Shown piece by piece: positions 43,530-54,659 of a DNA stretch of 64,000 nt. Under the pieces are notes generated by a model that was not told where the DNA came from, made no database searches, and saw nothing but the letters and a program-made list of their open reading frames with translations. The stretch comes from Athripsodes cinereus (taxonomy: Eukaryota; Arthropoda; Insecta; Trichoptera; Leptoceridae). Made by a program: the position numbers and the translations under genes. Location of the stretch: the NCBI GenBank assembly GCA_947579605.1, contig OX388322.1, positions 496,001 to 560,000 on the forward strand, given 5' to 3'. The number at the start of each line of letters is the position of its first letter. Position 1 is the first letter of the stretch.

Positions 43530-43974
43530 GTTGCATAGTTATTCAAGAAAAAACTGATAAAAAAGAATAGGGAATTTTTAAGTCCGTTTCAACATTCTTG
43601 AAAACTTACAGAAAATAGTGGAAAATAATATATTTTTCCCACAGACGACGTAAAACTAATAAGCCTTCACTGTTTTGTATAAGATGTTTACTCTACATTT
43701 TTTTTTTTTATTTGAGGAAGACTAAATGAAGCTCTTTTAATTAATATATGTATTTAGGTACGAATTATTTAATTAGTAATTTAGTCGTAACAATAAAAAA
43801 TAATTAAGAATTATTGCTGTCATTTGCTATTATTAAATCAATATGCGGCCAGACAGGAAGTTCTATAAAAGCTATTATAATAAACAACAGGAAGCTTTTG
43901 ACTTTATTTGAAATAGGTACACTTAAGTTTAATGTGACAGCTTTTCATTTTACGTAAACTATCGGTTTATAGGG
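43530..43974. other. AT-rich spacer
   Basis: I see nothing supported here. Confidence 0.4.
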
Positions 43975-44220
43975 AACAGGCAACACTAAAATGGTATTGT
44001 TGTGGTCAGCTGGTGATGACGTCAGATATTAGATTCTATAGCTGATTAATATTATTACAATATTTTATTCTTTTGATTCGAACTTTCACCACCCAGCTGA
44101 CCACACATACTTTAAGTGTTCTCTCTTTTCTATAATTTTACTGTCACAATTTAATGTTATATTTCTTTTATCTTATTTTAAATTTTCTTTTAAGTTTAGC
44201 AAAACCGCGAGTTTCATTTG
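43975..44220. repeat. Two-copy repeat G, copy 2
   Basis: Landmarks agcaacactaaaatgg-like start, tgtggtcagctggtgatgac, cagctgaccacacatac and accgcgagtttcatt correspond to 25498-25720. Confidence 0.6.
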
Positions 44221-44565
44221 TAGAATTGATGAGTAAACTCAATATTCCTTATCAGAATCCTTCCTTATCACAAATCATCTTTATAAGGATCTCACACTAA
44301 GAAACCTCTATCTTAGTAGAAGTAGAAAATTGTCTTACACAAGGCAATCCGGCACTCTTCTACTTCAGGTTTAATGATGTCTGTAAAAGGAAGGAAGATA
44401 CAGTAGTTTTTTTCTGGAATAATTGAAAATACTTGTTCATAAATATCCGTAATGACATTATTTGAAAAAAAAAACACAATATTCTTAAGTAACTTTCTTT
44501 TCAGCTACTTTATACTAGAATAAAAAAAGATTTTCAAAAAAATGCAGGTATTCGTTAAACTTCAG
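44221..44565. other. Spacer
   Basis: No supported feature, beyond short stretches such as ctacttcaggtttaatg. Confidence 0.35.
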
Positions 44566-44567
44566 GT

Positions 44568-44705
44568 GTAATACTGTTCAGCGATGAGGCATGCCACCCA
44601 TTCTAAATGTTTTTTTTAGTATAGGTAAAGAAGATAATAAACAGTTTCGTTACATGAAGTTTGCTCACTGGTAACCTCTCTTGTGGGATATGTCGTGCTG
44701 GGACA
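44568..44705 (+). mobile_element. SINE-X copy, decayed
   Basis: ttcagcgatgaggcatgcca, cccattctaaatg, ggtaacctctcttgtgggat and atgtcgtgctggga follow family order. Confidence 0.6.
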
Positions 44706-45184
44706 GATTTATATTTAAATATAATAATTTGTAGGTTTTCTGTATTTTTAACATCCTACATTGAATATTACAAAGATGATATAATATAGGTTTTATTTTT
44801 AGATTTAATAATTACGTAATACATAGATACTGAATCTGCGGCAGTAGGAAAGGTCAGAATTAATAAACTTAATACCCATATTGTTGAAAATCTTTTTGCG
44901 GTTCTATTAAATCAACAAAAACTTTTTATATATGTATAAAGTTTACCAAATTTAAATAAGCTCCTGCTAAATGGCTGTCGACTACTTAAACCTGCTAAGA
45001 TTATTTAAAAAAAAATACAAACATACTCTTCCTCTTGATCTAGTTAATTAAGTTGCACATTTTCTTGGGCATTTATGGATGGTGTAATGTACATAATATT
45101 TGTCTATGCTTCTTTATACTCCACCCCTGCCCCCGCCTACCACTCCTTCACCTTCAACACAACATTGACTGTCCTTGAAATAAT

Positions 45185-45325
45185 ATGTTTAGTATTGTTA
45201 CTGATGATGGAACAAGTAGTTCCGAAAACGTTTTGACTATAATTGAAATTATTCTAGTGGAAAATACAAAGTTTCTTTTAATATAAATCAATAATAAATA
45301 TGGAATTCCACAGTGTTAATCACGA
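45185..45325 (+). repeat. Hammerhead-like repeat unit, plus strand
   Basis: CTGATGATGGAACAAGTAGT-TCCGAAAACG contains the exact CTGATGA box, a GGAAC/GTTCC hairpin, GAAA, and then the palindromic AAAACGTTTT. About 80 bp later comes atatggaattccacagtgtt, the GAATTC box. This is the best match to a hammerhead core in the window. Confidence 0.6.
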
Positions 45326-45357
45326 AACATTCTAAAAATTACTTAAAAATATCTTCT

Positions 45358-45398
45358 ACTACTTTACCATTACGGCGTATCCCACAAATGGAGTGTAG
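45358..45398 (-). mobile_element. SINE-X 3' fragment
   Basis: actactttaccattacggcg, tatcccacaaatggag. Confidence 0.5.
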
Positions 45399-45849
45399 TG
45401 AAATGACTCAAAATCCTGCTGAATTCGCAGGATCCTGCTGTATCTCATAACGTTGGCTTATGTACACCCATGCGCAATGCAGGTAAATCTCTTTTTGTCC
45501 CCGGTTACCTGAATACATAGAAATGTCTGGAGAAGTTTATCCAGTTTCGAGTAATTAAATGATTCCACAAAAAATCCATTTTAATGAGGCCTCTGGGAAA
45601 CCTTAAATAAATTGTCAGGTTTGATGGATATAATTAATTCACCATTCGTTCATTTAAAATATCACAGAATATTTCATTAATAATAAAACCACAGAGAATA
45701 TTGAAATATTATTATTATTATTTTGAAAATTTTGTTAGTTGATTGAAAATGGGCAAAAAAAATTAAAAACCCTCTCAACAATAACAACTTGTAGAGTAGG
45801 TACATAAGTTTATAGTATATACTGCCTCATAACAGACAAAAGTATTTTT

Positions 45850-45938
45850 ACTTATCATCTGATGATGGAGTCGAGAGTCTCCGAATACTAGTACGCGAAG
45901 TCAATAAACGTCATTTGAAAGTCAACTACATTACCGAC
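45850..45938 (+). repeat. Hammerhead-like repeat unit, plus strand
   Basis: CTGATGATGGAGTCGAGAGT-CTCCGAATAC: exact CTGATGA, GGAG/CTCC stem, and GAAT where GAAA is expected. It is followed by agtcaactacattaccgact and gtg, which resemble the end of other units. A run of about 22 T follows at 45940-45960. Confidence 0.5.
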
Positions 45939-46024
45939 TGTGTTTTTTTTTTTTTTTTTTCAATTTATAGACAAAAATCTAGTGAGGCAAGAAATTCCAT
46001 TATTCTAATAATTGTTTTTTGGAA

Positions 46025-46155
46025 CATGTGTTATTAGTATACTCGTATATATGGAAGAAAACACAATTGATTTTAGTTTTACTTAATATTTAAGTGAATA
46101 GTGACCTGGTTTCGACTTATAAAGTCATTGTCAAACTAATCTTATGTTATTCGGT
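46025..46155 (-). repeat. Hammerhead-like repeat unit
   Basis: The minus strand has TTTGACAATGACTTTATAAG, TCGAAACCAGGTCAC, tattcacttaaatattaagt and ttgtgttttcttccatatat. It matches the right arm of 8586-8790. The stem is GACTT/AAGTC. Confidence 0.6.
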
Positions 46156-46380
46156 TAAGAAAAAAATATGTTTAGTTTTATTTATTTTTGTAGGAGTTTT
46201 ACTACACATAGAATTAAGGACAGCAAAAAATTATCACTTTTTTAATTAAATCGCACTGACACTGAGAAAATTATTTGTTTTTGCCCATGGCATAAAATTT
46301 TGTGTTCAGTATTCTTGATATCATGTTTTTTTCTCCTTGTATACTATATTTCTGCGATAATTTTTTATTATTATTATCTA

Positions 46381-46478
46381 ACATAACATAACAAAACATG
46401 TATAGACAATTCACACAGACCGAGCCAGTCCCAAACTTAGATATGAATCTTGTATTATGGGTACTAACACGACGATCT
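46381..46478 (-). repeat. Dispersed repeat D, copy 2
   Basis: taacataacataacaaaaca tail, gacaattcacacagaccgag, tgtattatgggtactaacac. Confidence 0.65.
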
Positions 46479-46945
46479 CTGTGGATAATTCTTAATATTC
46501 AAGATTATAAAGGAAATAATTAATATTTCAATAATAAATTATCGGAAACGAAACGTCTATTGACACGTGTAACTACAACTCTTTGAATTCCGAAATAATT
46601 TTTTTTTTCAATTGTACACGATGTAAAAACATGTACCATGTTTTTGATCATTTACGAGTATAATATCGTTTGATGATTTTTCTTTTGATATTTTATTTTT
46701 TGTTATTTCATATAGGTATAAACCTACTTACATATTCAAACATTTTTTCTTAATAAATTACATATGATATGAATGTAAACATTTACAAATAATTTCGATA
46801 ATAAATATGACATGATGTTAACACTCAATGATACACAACTGTTTTTTTTTTCTTTGCTTTACTACGCGTCATGAAAAAAGTATTTATCTGTAAGTGTGTA
46901 ATTAGAGGCATTCAGTCGACTGGCTTCTCCTTTTCTGAGATGTGT
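46479..46945. other. AT-rich spacer
   Basis: I see nothing supported here. Confidence 0.4.
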
Positions 46946-46947
46946 CA

Positions 46948-47060
46948 TTAATTAATTTATTTATTTATTTATTTATTTATTTTACATAATAAACGGCTGC
47001 ATCAGCCTTTACAAATAATACAAATATAAATAAAAAGGAACAGTCAAGAGAAATAATGCA
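46948..47060 (-). repeat. LINE 3' end, AAATA tail in antisense
   Basis: Seven TTTA units at 46953-46981, then cataataaacggctgcatca and gcctttacaaataat. Confidence 0.55.
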
Positions 47061-47455
47061 TAGTAGTAGTAGTACAAAAAGAAAAAAAGAAATAACATAA
47101 TATGTACCGCCAGATAATAAGAATATAAACACTAATACAAGTTTAAAAGACAGAAAAAATATGTATACATATATTCATAAAATGGAAGGGAAGGTATATA
47201 ATAGTTGTAGGTATAGTCATGATGGTATAGTTGTATTTGTAGTGGTTATTTATAAATTGTATGAATTTCAAAAACACTACTTTAATACAAGTTTTAAAGT
47301 GAATTATTATTAAAACACTGTTTACTTTTTACATAAGATATTGTATTTAGTCAATTAACAATGACTAAATACTTATTCTAAGTAGAGCTTTCCGTGTCGT
47401 TGAGATGTATACTCAATTAAACGGCGCCGAAGAAGTCATCATTCATAAACATATC

Positions 47456-47729
47456 ATCATTTAACATTGAGATGGGTTGCTCATGTGGAACGAATGGAAG
47501 GGAAAAGAATAACAAAGAGGATATACTTGGCTGAAACGAGGGATGTGAGGAAGCGCGGGCGTCTGATAACTACATGGGTTAATCATGTAGATCAAATTCT
47601 CGAGGACGGCCGTGTTTTGAGTAAGAGAAATCGACGTGCATGCATGAGAAATTGTATGTAATTGCATTCCGTTCTCTCTGCCTACTCCACTTGGGATACG
47701 GCGTGAGGAAATAGATAGATCATTTAACA
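47456..47729 (+). mobile_element. LINE family B, 5'-truncated with target-site duplications
   Basis: Duplications ATCATTTAACA at 47456-47466 and 47719-47729 bound a 252-bp insert. It encodes LRWVAHVERMEGKRITKRIY, VRKRGRLITTWVNHVDQILE, DGRVLSKRNRRACMRN and then a stop where the family has WMN. The sequence then resumes with the last segment and gatacggcgtgaggaaatag. About 30 bp of the family consensus (EEAKEVCKD region) are deleted. Confidence 0.9.
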
Positions 47730-48419
47730 GATTATTTAGAATTCTGAATTAAAAAAAATATTGAGAAAGTTTCTGTGGATTTAAGCCATTCTAGATTAAA
47801 AAATATTTTCATCAGACCTATGTATGCCATAAAGCGTTAAGAATTTTATTTTCAAAAGAATTCCATTTCAATAACTCGTTTTAATACACGTACGTACGTA
47901 CACGTGTTTGAACAAATTATTTTTAAAAAAATGCATATAATTTTAATATGTAAAGAAAAGAAAATAACTTTGATATACCTACTAACTGAGAAAAAAAAGA
48001 CGAACGTCTTGTTTTTAATTTGATTTTGGAAACTTGTTCGAAACATTTTTTACGGTGGGCAAAGGCGAAATTACAAGTTGCAAATCAAAGTCTTTTTTTA
48101 TTTATTGTATAATTTTTCTAAAATAAAATTGAATATAATATTTTTTTTTTCATTATTATAATTTATGACATATATTTTTAAACTTATTGCATAACAATTT
48201 TCAGAGCGCTGTTTACTCAGAATATGACCTCAATGGTATATGGTGCATTTATTGCCCTAAAATTATTCTAGGATTATGTTTTGATTATTTCATTCATTCC
48301 AATGGAGTTTAAACTCAATTTTGAAAGAATTAATTGTACATTGTGCTGTTGTTAAAAAAATATGTAAATTATATAAAAAGTGTACATTCGTCTATGTATT
48401 GAAAGTTGAAATAGAAAAA
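47730..48419. other. AT-rich spacer
   Basis: I see nothing supported here. Confidence 0.4.
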
Positions 48420-48560
48420 TTAAGACATTTTACTTCATCCCATCCTAAATGTCTTAGTTCTTTTGTCGACACCAAGAGGACAGCTTGCATGAATTTTTGA
48501 TGCGGTTGGTGTGCTGGCTACCCCAATTGTGGTATAATATGCTGTGATGGGATAATACTT
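48420..48560 (+). mobile_element. SINE-X copy
   Basis: taagacattttacttc, tcccatcctaaatgtcttag, gaggacagcttgcatg, gtgctggctaccccaattgt, atgctgtgatggga. Confidence 0.7.
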
Positions 48561-48982
48561 AGTAGAAGTTACATTTACAGGCTATTAAGGGAATTTGTTT
48601 AAGGAGAGAACAAATAAATTAATTGTGATTCAGGTGTCCTTAATTAATATTAATTGGAAACAATATTATTTCTTTTATTATTTACCTGAATAGAAACCAT
48701 ATCAATTTAATAAAAACAGAATCTTTACCTGCCCAATTAATAATGAATAAATATTTGAAAATATAATAATACTCGTTCTTATATTTATTAATGAAACAAG
48801 AATTCTTATGCCATTATATAATTTATAATCTCCCTCAAGACTTTTTAACAAAAGGAGGAAGAATTCGTTGCTAAATATTCATTGTTTTATTAATAAATAA
48901 ATGTTGGTAAAATTAATACTGAAAAACATTATCGTTTATTTTCCCTGTGTACTTGAATAATTATAATAATTATGAACCTTAC
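48561..48982. other. AT-rich spacer
   Basis: If the exon at 48983-49186 is real, this would be the start of its downstream intron. Confidence 0.35.
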
Positions 48983-49186
48983 CTTAATTGTCATGCCTAT
49001 AGTGTTGTCTGTGAATAGTTTAATACCTAAGAGTCTATCAAGCAGTCTTCGAAAACTGGGAGTAGATGATAGGCTTAAATGAATGGGCTGTGCAGAAGGT
49101 TTTCTTACTGTTATCCATCGGGATAGTTGTCCCTGTAGCTTCGTTAGTGATCTCATGGGAGAATAAACTTGAATAATGTTGAAGTT
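48983..49186 (-). CDS. Candidate internal exon of an unidentified minus-strand gene
   Basis: On the minus strand, ttttgtttacgtag (acceptor-like) precedes an open stretch of exactly 68 codons that ends at AATTAAG|GTAAGG, a strong donor match. Both ends are phase 0. The peptide has globular composition: IIQVYSPMRSLTKLQGQLSR, KPSAQPIHLSLSSTPSFRR, LLDRLLGIKLFTDNTIGMTI. An in-frame TAG at the acceptor closes the frame upstream, as expected for an exon. I recognise no domain, and no neighbouring exon was found. It may be a host exon inside the large receptor intron, on the opposite strand, or an ancient element fragment. Confidence 0.35.
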
Positions 49187-49254
49187 CTACGTAAACAAAA
49201 CTCAGTATCTTCACACAAATATTGAACACTAACCCAGACTTGCTTCTTTTAAGA

Positions 49255-49314
49255 TCTCATCGCCCTCAACGCTTCTCTCGGGAGCACAGGGCAGAAACCA
49301 ACCTCCTCCATTCA
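49255..49314 (-). mobile_element. LINE family A, terminal fragment
   Basis: tcatcgccctcaacgcttct, ctcgggagcacagggcagaa, ccaacctcctccattcaga: about 60 bp of the 3' coding end. Confidence 0.8.
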
Positions 49315-50334
49315 GATTTTTTTTAAGATACTATAAATTAACAAAAACCTCAATACTATCAATACAGTGGTAAACAAGAGCATAACTTCGATATTGGCCC
49401 TTCTAACATATTTTCCAGTTCGAAGAAGTCATCATTCCTCACAAAACGGTCACCATTAGCACAAAGGTTGCAGATTAATAGATTATACAAATATTGCGCT
49501 TGAGAATGACAAAATACCTGTTGAAACCTTGGTCATGAGTAGAATTATTTATTTCTAGTGGTATTAATTAAGTTTTGACTTTACTTTACTTTATCACATT
49601 GACTATACGATCTCGTGGGGACAATATTTTAACTAAAAATCTCAAAGTCTATTTGTTGTTTTAAGATAATGGATAAATCATGACATAACACTCAGAAGGA
49701 TAGTTATTAATAGGATGTTATATTTTATTATTGAAACACTTTGATTACAGCACAAAGAAGTTTTTAAAGTCTTAATTATTAATAAAAGTTCGTAAAAAAC
49801 ATCGAGAGCACATAATTCAAAATCAACAGAATTCAAGATGACTAGTTCTAGTATTCAGCCCACGATATTTTATTTTAATTAAAATGTACTTACACATGAT
49901 ATTCAAATGTAGATGGGGAGTATATTTTATAATGTACATATGTACATATTTAGGTACACGTGTTTATGTGTTCTAGAGTTGCTACTAATCTGTTGTTTGC
50001 ATTACACACTTAAATTTCTTATTGATATTATAAATTATCAACGTTTAAACGTAGAATGAAGAGGGCGTAGCACTACCTATAAATAGTTACTCAATATTGT
50101 ATTTATTTAATGAAAATATACGCAAACCTTTCATCATTAAATAAACAACACGTGGAAAAATATTTGGTGCTAAGTGATATGGAAGGATAAACAAATATTG
50201 ATAACAAGTTTTTTATATCCGTGGTTCTACGTAAAGCTCTCTTTCGTAGGCACCTAAAAGATTAAATTTAGCAGTTTTGTATAGCAAGTTTGACTTACAG
50301 TTGGATTGGGAGGAGGAGAATTGGAAGTAAGAGG
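49315..50334. other. AT-rich spacer
   Basis: I see no supported feature. Confidence 0.4.
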
Positions 50335-50545
50335 ATTGGTAGTAAGAGGAGACGATTCTGGAGAAACCATGTGGACAGGATGGCTGAAAATAGGATCGCC
50401 CACATTGCTGCAAAGAAGACACCAGCTGACTCACGTTTACGAGGAAGACCACCAAATAGATGAAAGGATAGCTGGTCCTCGAAGTTACAAGTGGAAACAA
50501 CATCTAAAGCAACAGATCAATGATCAAGATGAGGATGAAGAAGAA
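50335..50545 (+). mobile_element. LINE family L, RT C-terminal fragment
   Basis: One frame reads RFWRNHVDRMAENRIAHIAA, KKTPADSRLRGRPPNR and a stop at the position of the usual W. The GRPPxRW box and the H(V)DRM segment are standard for LINE tails. It ends in a gatgaagaagaagaac tail. The longer open frame in another phase is a shadow. Confidence 0.6.
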
Positions 50546-51480
50546 GAACTTACAATTTATCGTTGCGGGAATATTTTCTAGCAAAACTATCACGATTTTA
50601 TCTAAAAATGATCTGCAATCTGCCCCCATTGATAAATTAAATCCATACAAATGTCCAAAACAATCTAAGACACTATACTTAGTTTTAGACGGACTAGACA
50701 ACTTGACAATGGCATCAGAAAGTTACAAATACTGTGAAAAGAAATTATACGTTTGAAGCAGAATTGCTCTGCATTGAGAAAATTTATTTCTACCCTATCT
50801 CCTGAGTGCGATTTCAAAATGAGAAAATTAAAAGAAATTTCGATAAATGACATAATTATGTATATACAAACACACGTAATCAGATATTTATGCAAAACGT
50901 TGGTACATAGGTATGTGCCAATAAGCCATCCACTTCAAATACGAATTATTATTTTTTATCATGTTTTATCATGAAAGTAATATATACTAATTCAGATATA
51001 AGCAATAAATATTTTTATTGAAATTTGCCAGAATTTCATTACACAGTATCTTAACAACAACAGCACGTGTAAGATAACCGTGAATCATTATTTTGTGAGC
51101 GAATCAGTTATTAAAACATTTTCTTTAAATAAAATTTCCAGAAAGACATGATTATAAAATCTAATCCATTATTCATTTCGTTCTTATTCTTTTTTTACAT
51201 TGTGCCTTTTTCGTGTACTTTAACAAAATTAACAAAATTAATGTCAACTCAATATTTAATTGAGTTGTTAACGAAAATGGTGTCCTTGCTGGTGAAAGTT
51301 GGTAAATTAATTAACTCGCCTGTTGCGCATCATTTTTTTATTATAATAATATCCCGATGAATACTAGTATTGTATGTATTAACAATTGTTAAAATTTCCA
51401 TAACAGAAGAAATGAATAAGTTTTTTTATGTGATACCTCCTATGAAACAACCGCCAAATATATATTTACAAATATATTAT
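50546..51480. other. AT-rich spacer
   Basis: Several 70-90 codon frames overlap on both strands with no coding character. Confidence 0.4.
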
Positions 51481-51487
51481 GCCGTTT

Positions 51488-51605
51488 ACCTCATCGCTGA
51501 ATAATTTAAGATTATAATTAACATGTTCCAGATGTTTTAAGAATATATGCTTTTTACGGGATTACTTTACAGAAAAAGAGAGAGACATATTCTTTGCTAC
51601 GTATT
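51488..51605 (-). mobile_element. SINE-X copy, degenerate
   Basis: tacctcatcgctgaataatt, taagat, gctttttacgggat, ttctttgctacg keep the antisense order. Confidence 0.4.
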
Positions 51606-52967
51606 CAAAAGAGCATAGAAAACATGGTTTTTATTAAATTATTGTGGCATAAAATATAAAAATCTTGTTGTTTTTTACGTCCATACTTACCTTACATAAC
51701 ATAATGTCTAATAATTATTCAAGCTTACAATTTGATCCCTTCAAGAAGCTATCTTAGAGTAAAGTGAGTATTACATAAATAATAATACTAATAATCACGT
51801 AATCCCTTGTTAGAGGTAGTGACGGTAACCTGATATTTCCTTCAGGGAATTTCAGGACATTGCCTCATTATCCTTTATCCTTCACTTACCTGGAAACTAC
51901 TGGCTACTTTATAACTACAATATTACATCATATGGACTGTGCAGTCCCATAACTCATCAAGTCAAAATGACTGTGTTGTGTGCATTGCAAAATAATGATG
52001 CCAATATTTTGTAGCTATTTTTTGAATTCACTTACTCTCATCGTCAGGCAAAAGTAACGTGAAGCTTCATTACAAGTAAAGTATGTGACAAACAGAAAAC
52101 AATAGTTAAAGATTAAAATTGATTCAAACTAAAAAAGAACATTCCAAATTTTATAATTCAACAGTTCACTTGAACTAACGGAACTAACATTCGTTTTCAA
52201 CATTCGTATACAAGTTGTATATAATTCTAATTAGGAACAATTTTAGAGTTTATAAAATACCAATGTAGACTAACCAAAATTGGAACATTCCTATTTTAGT
52301 TAGTGCACACTAAAAATGAAATCGAATCGGGGGTAATGTCATCTCATTCACGTATCCAGCATGCGGTACCGATATTAGGTATCCCAGAACAATACTTACC
52401 TACACATGAAACTGTCATTAGGCCTTACAAGAGAGAATATCGGAGTCTTTGGCATATACATAGGTCGTTAGTTTAATTATTGGACAAAGCACACCTCGTG
52501 AAAAGGATGGGTCACGAGTCAAGCACTGTCGAGGACACTACCAAATGAGGTGAAGTTGTCATTTCTAAGCCTTTTACTTACATAGTTTCGTGTATTAAAA
52601 TTACATATATTATTTCTGTCGTTAAGTTTAGAAATACTTGCGATTTCATATAATTTGAGTTTTCTGTACAACGAGTGTTTTGAAAGATATTTTTTTAATT
52701 GATGTCGAATCCAACTAAGAACATCGATTTAATGCGTTATATTGGATTTAAAATCATAACATATGATTCGTTTTTTTTTTATATAATTTTGAACAAAGAT
52801 TCTTGAAAATGAGCTTAATTTACTCCTGTTTTGATGCAACCACTATAGCACTAAAGTGAAAATATAAAATTTATTTGACTTTTTTATTGAATAATAATAT
52901 ATATTATTATAGGCCTTCTGAAAATCTTTGTATTCAGAAAAGTTAAGCGTCAATTCTGCATATATAT
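51606..52967. other. AT-rich spacer
   Basis: I see no supported feature. Confidence 0.4.
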
Positions 52968-53110
52968 AACATAACATAACATATATAGACAATTCACACA
53001 GATCGAGCTAGTCCCAAACTAAGATGAATCTTGTATTATGGGTACTAACGCGACGATACACACATATACAATGCACTACACATATATACATGTAACACAA
53101 CATACACATA
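52968..53110 (-). repeat. Dispersed repeat D, copy 3
   Basis: ataacataacataacatata tail, gacaattcacacagatcgag, ttgtattatgggtactaacg, then cacacatatacaatgcacta shared with copy 1. Confidence 0.7.
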
Positions 53111-53313
53111 TATACATATACTTTTACAACAACAAAATCTTTATAATAAATTAACTTCTTTCACAGCACACCGTTTCTTTGACAAGAGCATAGAGTAATC
53201 TATATTGTCTCTCGAAAATTACTCCATATTGGCAAAATTCGATTTCCGAAAGGGACATTAAACGTTGAGTACATGTAAAAAGCATATGTTTTCGAGTGCA
53301 TTAAAAGGCATTT

Positions 53314-53605
53314 ATTTGTAAAACTTACTTACTTACTTACTGCTAGCCTTCTTCTCTCCACTGCTGGATATAGGCCTCTTCAAAACTTTCCACATTTTCC
53401 TATCTCGAGCAACACGATACCACTGTTTCCCCATCATCTGGGCAATATCATCAACCCATCTTTTTTGGGGTCTTCCTACGCTTCTTTTGTCCTCCCATGG
53501 TCTCCATACAAGAATTCTGGAAGTCCATCTGCCATCCTCTCGTCTTACCACATGACCAGCCAATTGCCATTTCAGCTTGGAGACTTTATCAAACATTTGT
53601 AAAAC
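53314..53605 (-). mobile_element. RTE-like LINE tail with target-site duplications
   Basis: Duplications ATTTGTAAAAC at 53314-53324 and 53595-53605 flank a 270-bp insert. The minus strand encodes FDKVSKLKWQLAGHVVRREDGRW, WRPWEDKRSVGRPQKRW, VDDI and RDRKMWKVLKR, related to the tail of the element at 35634-37109. It ends in a (TAAG)n tail. The coding part is open to its stop near 53333. Confidence 0.92.
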
Positions 53606-54237
53606 ATTCAACAATAAATAAGATACATATGCCACATATTTTATGTAATTATTTTTAATCAATGTACAGTAAAGAAAGAATAAATAAATAAATAAATATG
53701 TCTCTTTCAGAAATATCAGACAATCTGTAACTTTTCACGAGTCTTATACTAGAAATTACTATACGTATCATACTCCAATTAACAGATTTCATAGACTTGG
53801 TAATCTGGTTGGTGAGAACACAGATGTTTTTGCTGACAGTTTCCTCAAATAGAGATCTGACATCATCAAATTTTTATGCGCACAAACTGACAATGGGTAG
53901 TCGAGGTTTAGAGTTTACTTTTTTTCTGTAATATTTATCATTTTTGGTGAGATAAGTCCATGTATATAATGTGAATTCTTATTTATAAAATAGTATTATA
54001 GTTTGTATATATAATTTGCTGTATATATATACAAGCATTTGACCTTAATTTGCGATTTTTTAACTCACTGACCATTTATTTTTCAATTTTAATTATTTTT
54101 ATTTTGATTTAATTTCAATTTTAAATAAAAAAAATTATATCAATTGCTTGACCAAATTTATTTTTTGATTTTTTTAAGTTGAGTTAACGTTGTTCTATTA
54201 TTAAATTGTAGGTTCTCTTGTTTTGTGTCAAATTAAT
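53606..54237. other. AT-rich spacer
   Basis: Contains an AAATA run at about 53680. Otherwise nothing is supported. Confidence 0.35.
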
Positions 54238-54430
54238 TGTTTTGTGCAAGCTGTCCTCTCCGTGCCAATATAAAAACAAGACATTCAGGATGGGTGGCAA
54301 ACCTCATCGCTGAATTTAAGATGTAAAATGTCTTAATTTTTTCGAACACCTGCCTTTTTTACATGCAGCTGGTCTGCTGGCTACCCCACTTGTGGGATAT
54401 GCCGTGATGGTATAGTAGTAGTAGTATAGT
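54238..54430 (+). mobile_element. SINE-X copy with internal inversion
   Basis: 54241-54357 is antisense SINE-X (caagctgtcctctccgtgcc to cgaacacctgcctttt). From 54358 the remainder runs in sense (acatgcagctggtctgctgg, ctaccccacttgtgggatat, gccgtgatggtatagtagta). The two parts are adjacent in the consensus but opposite in orientation here. Confidence 0.8.
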
Positions 54431-54659
54431 TAATTGTTTTGTGTCTTTTAAAAAAAAGGAATACGAATACGTTGCATACAAATGTACGTAGGAATACGTA
54501 CATTTGTATGCATGTATTGTATGCATGTTTTGTATGTATACTAATTTTTTTTACATGTTGTAGCGTATTTCCTCTCCTGTCTCGGCTAGCTCACTGCATG
54601 TATCTTCAGAGGTCGTGGATTGGTTGATTAGGGCACAAGGCTGATAAATACACAGGATA

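Noticed and set aside
50306..50581. 91-codon plus-strand frame with an acidic end
   Set aside because: A different phase encodes the recognisable LINE tail (HVDRM, GRPPNR); the EDEEEE stretch is just the GAA-rich tail.
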